The notes under the pieces were generated by a model that ran no database searches, was not told the DNA's origin, and worked only from the letters and a program-made list of their open reading frames with translations. A DNA stretch of 64,000 bases, taken from assembly GCA_965218205.1 (NCBI GenBank), contig OZ244590.1:992001-1056000 (forward strand), read 5' to 3'. The DNA comes from CBDDCA01 sp965218205. GTDB lineage: Bacteria > Spirochaetota > Spirochaetia > WTKD01 > G963693115. The translations under genes and the position numbers were made by a program. The first letter of the stretch is position 1. Every line of letters begins with the position of its first letter. Below, piece by piece: positions 62,906 through 64,000 of the stretch.

Positions 62906-62945
62906 AAAAAAGAGCAAAGATATAAAAATATCTTTGCTCTTTTCA
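62906..62945. terminator. Bidirectional terminator between trpF and the BspA-type gene
   Basis: AGAGCAAAGATAT and ATATCTTTGCTCT form a perfect 13-bp stem with an AAAA loop (62911-62940), flanked by A5 on the left and T-rich sequence on the right. It should therefore stop transcripts from both sides. It ends 26 bases from the stop codon of the minus-strand surface-protein gene. The rest of the 262-base gap after trpF has a TTAAGT/ACTTAA minor hairpin and no gene. Confidence 0.88.
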
Positions 62946-62965
62946 TTACTAGAAATAAAATACAC

Positions 62966-64000
62966 CTAATACCAACTGGGAATACCTCCAGCACCCTTAA
63001 ACATGTTAGCCTTAGTGGTAACTGCTTTCACAGGAGTTTTCCAACTTCTTAATGCTTGATTAAATGCACTAGCATTTTCAAACATACTTGTAAAATTTAT
63101 TACTTTAGCAAGACCATTATTTTTACCCCAATTATCAATATCTTGATTAAATTTACTTGCTTCTTCAAACATATCATCCATACGAATAACTTTACTTGTA
63201 TTCCAATCAGCTATATCTTTATTAAAAGCAGCTGCACCCTGAAACATCCGAAACATAGTAGTAACTTTACTTGTATTCCAAGCTCCTATATCTTGATTAA
63301 ACACTGTTGCACCATTAAACATATTATCCATAAAAGTAATATCTGAAGTATCCCAACTACCAATATCCTTATTAAATGCCTCTGCATCCTTAAACATACC
63401 TGACATACTAACTACATTGCTGGTATTCCAATTTCCAATATCCTGATTAAAATTAGTGGCTCCCCAAAACATATGACCCATATTTTTTACTGCACTTACA
63501 TTCCAACTCCCTATATCTTGATTAAATGAACTTGCCTCATTAAACATACCTAACATATTAGTAACCTTACTTACATTCCAATACGAAATATCCCCATTAA
63601 ATTTTGTTAAACCTCTAAACATCGCTTTCATATCAGTAACATTACTTGTTTCCCATCCACTAATATCCCCATTAAAGTCTGTATGAGCAGAAAAAATACC
63701 ATTAAATAAATCACCCATATCAGTAACTCCACTTACATCAATAACGTTCAAATCTGCATTATTTCCTTGTGCAGTAATTTCAGTATTTATAGCGGTTTTT
63801 AATGCATTAATAGTAGTAGGACTATGTTTATACGCATCCACAACCACTACCAATACAGTATGTGATCTTTTATCATCAGTATAGGTATGTATAGTATTCT
63901 TACTCGAATCTTGACTTGTAAATTGTACTGTATACTCTTTATTCACTGTCTTTGTAGGAGTACCTGATATTTTTCCTGTTGCAGAGTCAAAAGTCAATCC
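62966..64000 (-). CDS. BspA-type (DUF285) surface protein, 5' end beyond the window
   Basis: At least 344 residues, open at the window edge. The visible part begins in a He_PIG-like putative-Ig domain (LTFDSATGKISGTPT ... YTVQFTSQD). About ten 25-residue DUF285 repeats follow, based on FNQDIGNWNTSNVTSMxxMF (for example FNGDISYWNVSKVTNMLGMF), and the protein ends WYx-stop after ANMFKGAGGIPSWY. The signal sequence lies outside the window but a lipoprotein like the other two BspA genes is likely. The repeats share near-identical DNA with the C-terminus of the poly-G gene. Confidence 0.85.
   Translation of the reverse strand, partial: GLTFDSATGKISGTPTKTVNKEYTVQFTSQDSSKNTIHTYTDDKRSHTVLVVVVDAYKHSPTTINALKTAINTEITAQGNNADLNVIDVSGVTDMGDLFNGIFSAHTDFNGDISGWETSNVTDMKAMFRGLTKFNGDISYWNVSKVTNMLGMFNEASSFNQDIGSWNVSAVKNMGHMFWGATNFNQDIGNWNTSNVVSMSGMFKDAEAFNKDIGSWDTSDITFMDNMFNGATVFNQDIGAWNTSKVTTMFRMFQGAAAFNKDIADWNTSKVIRMDDMFEEASKFNQDIDNWGKNNGLAKVINFTSMFENASAFNQALRSWKTPVKAVTTKANMFKGAGGIPSWY
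63254..63301 (-). repeat. Inverted partner of the 25182-25229 segment
   Basis: Lies within the DUF285 repeats of the minus-strand surface gene. Two mismatches to the copy in the poly-G lipoprotein gene, far closer than most repeat units are to one another within either gene. Confidence 0.85.

Noticed and set aside
62966..64000. CRISPR-like spacing of repeats
   Set aside because: The 75-base periodicity is protein-coding (25-residue DUF285 repeats), degenerate and in frame, with no direct repeat/spacer structure or cas genes.

Overview
The window is a gene-dense, AT-rich bacterial chromosome segment with genes on both strands, short gaps (none over 300 bases without a gene or RNA), no rRNA, tRNA, insertion sequence or CRISPR. 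It is most consistent with a spirochaete, though nothing here proves it. The grounds are a combination: a PEGA + formylglycine-generating-enzyme-like protein, LCP and SPOR envelope proteins, two tandem signal-peptidase-type genes, large Ser/Gly-linker lipoproteins with FN3 and BspA-type (DUF285) repeats, and a 16-base poly-G tract in a surface-lipoprotein gene.

Layout. 0-3.1 kb: end of a polyol/inositol catabolic operon (sugar-binding lipoprotein, xylitol-type dehydrogenase, inositol dehydrogenase). 3.1-5.9 kb: dapB and pta on the minus strand, divergent from a tyrA-like gene. 6.1-9.0 kb: an unrecognised membrane/coiled-coil protein and a lipoprotein. 9.0-13.3 kb, minus: SPOR protein, LapA-like protein, LCP protein, small membrane protein, folD. 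13.4-18 kb: purA, then on the minus strand smpB, an IMPase-family phosphatase and ssrA (tmRNA), preceded by the PEGA/SUMF gene. 18-20.8 kb: lepB, a degenerate lepB paralogue and a cysteine-poor HemW-like protein. 20.9-27.3 kb: surface-protein locus, with a phase-variable FN3/BspA lipoprotein facing a second BspA lipoprotein, then a small membrane protein. 27.5-48.4 kb: biosynthetic core (carAB, cimA, leuA, trpEGD, fetB, guaB, guaA) with mfd and trmB. 48.4-52.8 kb: EF-G and a small accessory cassette (FRG-domain protein, four-helix membrane protein, coiled-coil protein). 52.9-62.7 kb: argS, gltBD, trpCF. The window ends in a third, partial BspA-type gene.

Together the genes describe an organism that makes its own tryptophan and tyrosine, leucine and isoleucine (citramalate route), lysine/diaminopimelate, glutamate, pyrimidines, arginine precursor and purines, more prototrophic than Borrelia or Treponema pallidum, while displaying variable lipoproteins on its surface. 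leuA is preceded by what looks like a complete branched-chain amino-acid attenuator: consensus promoter, 16-residue leader peptide with the run VILLLI, mutually exclusive hairpins and a terminator. Many housekeeping genes lack a Shine-Dalgarno site and have a TATAAT-like box placed so that transcription would start at or a few bases before the ATG, suggesting frequent leaderless initiation.
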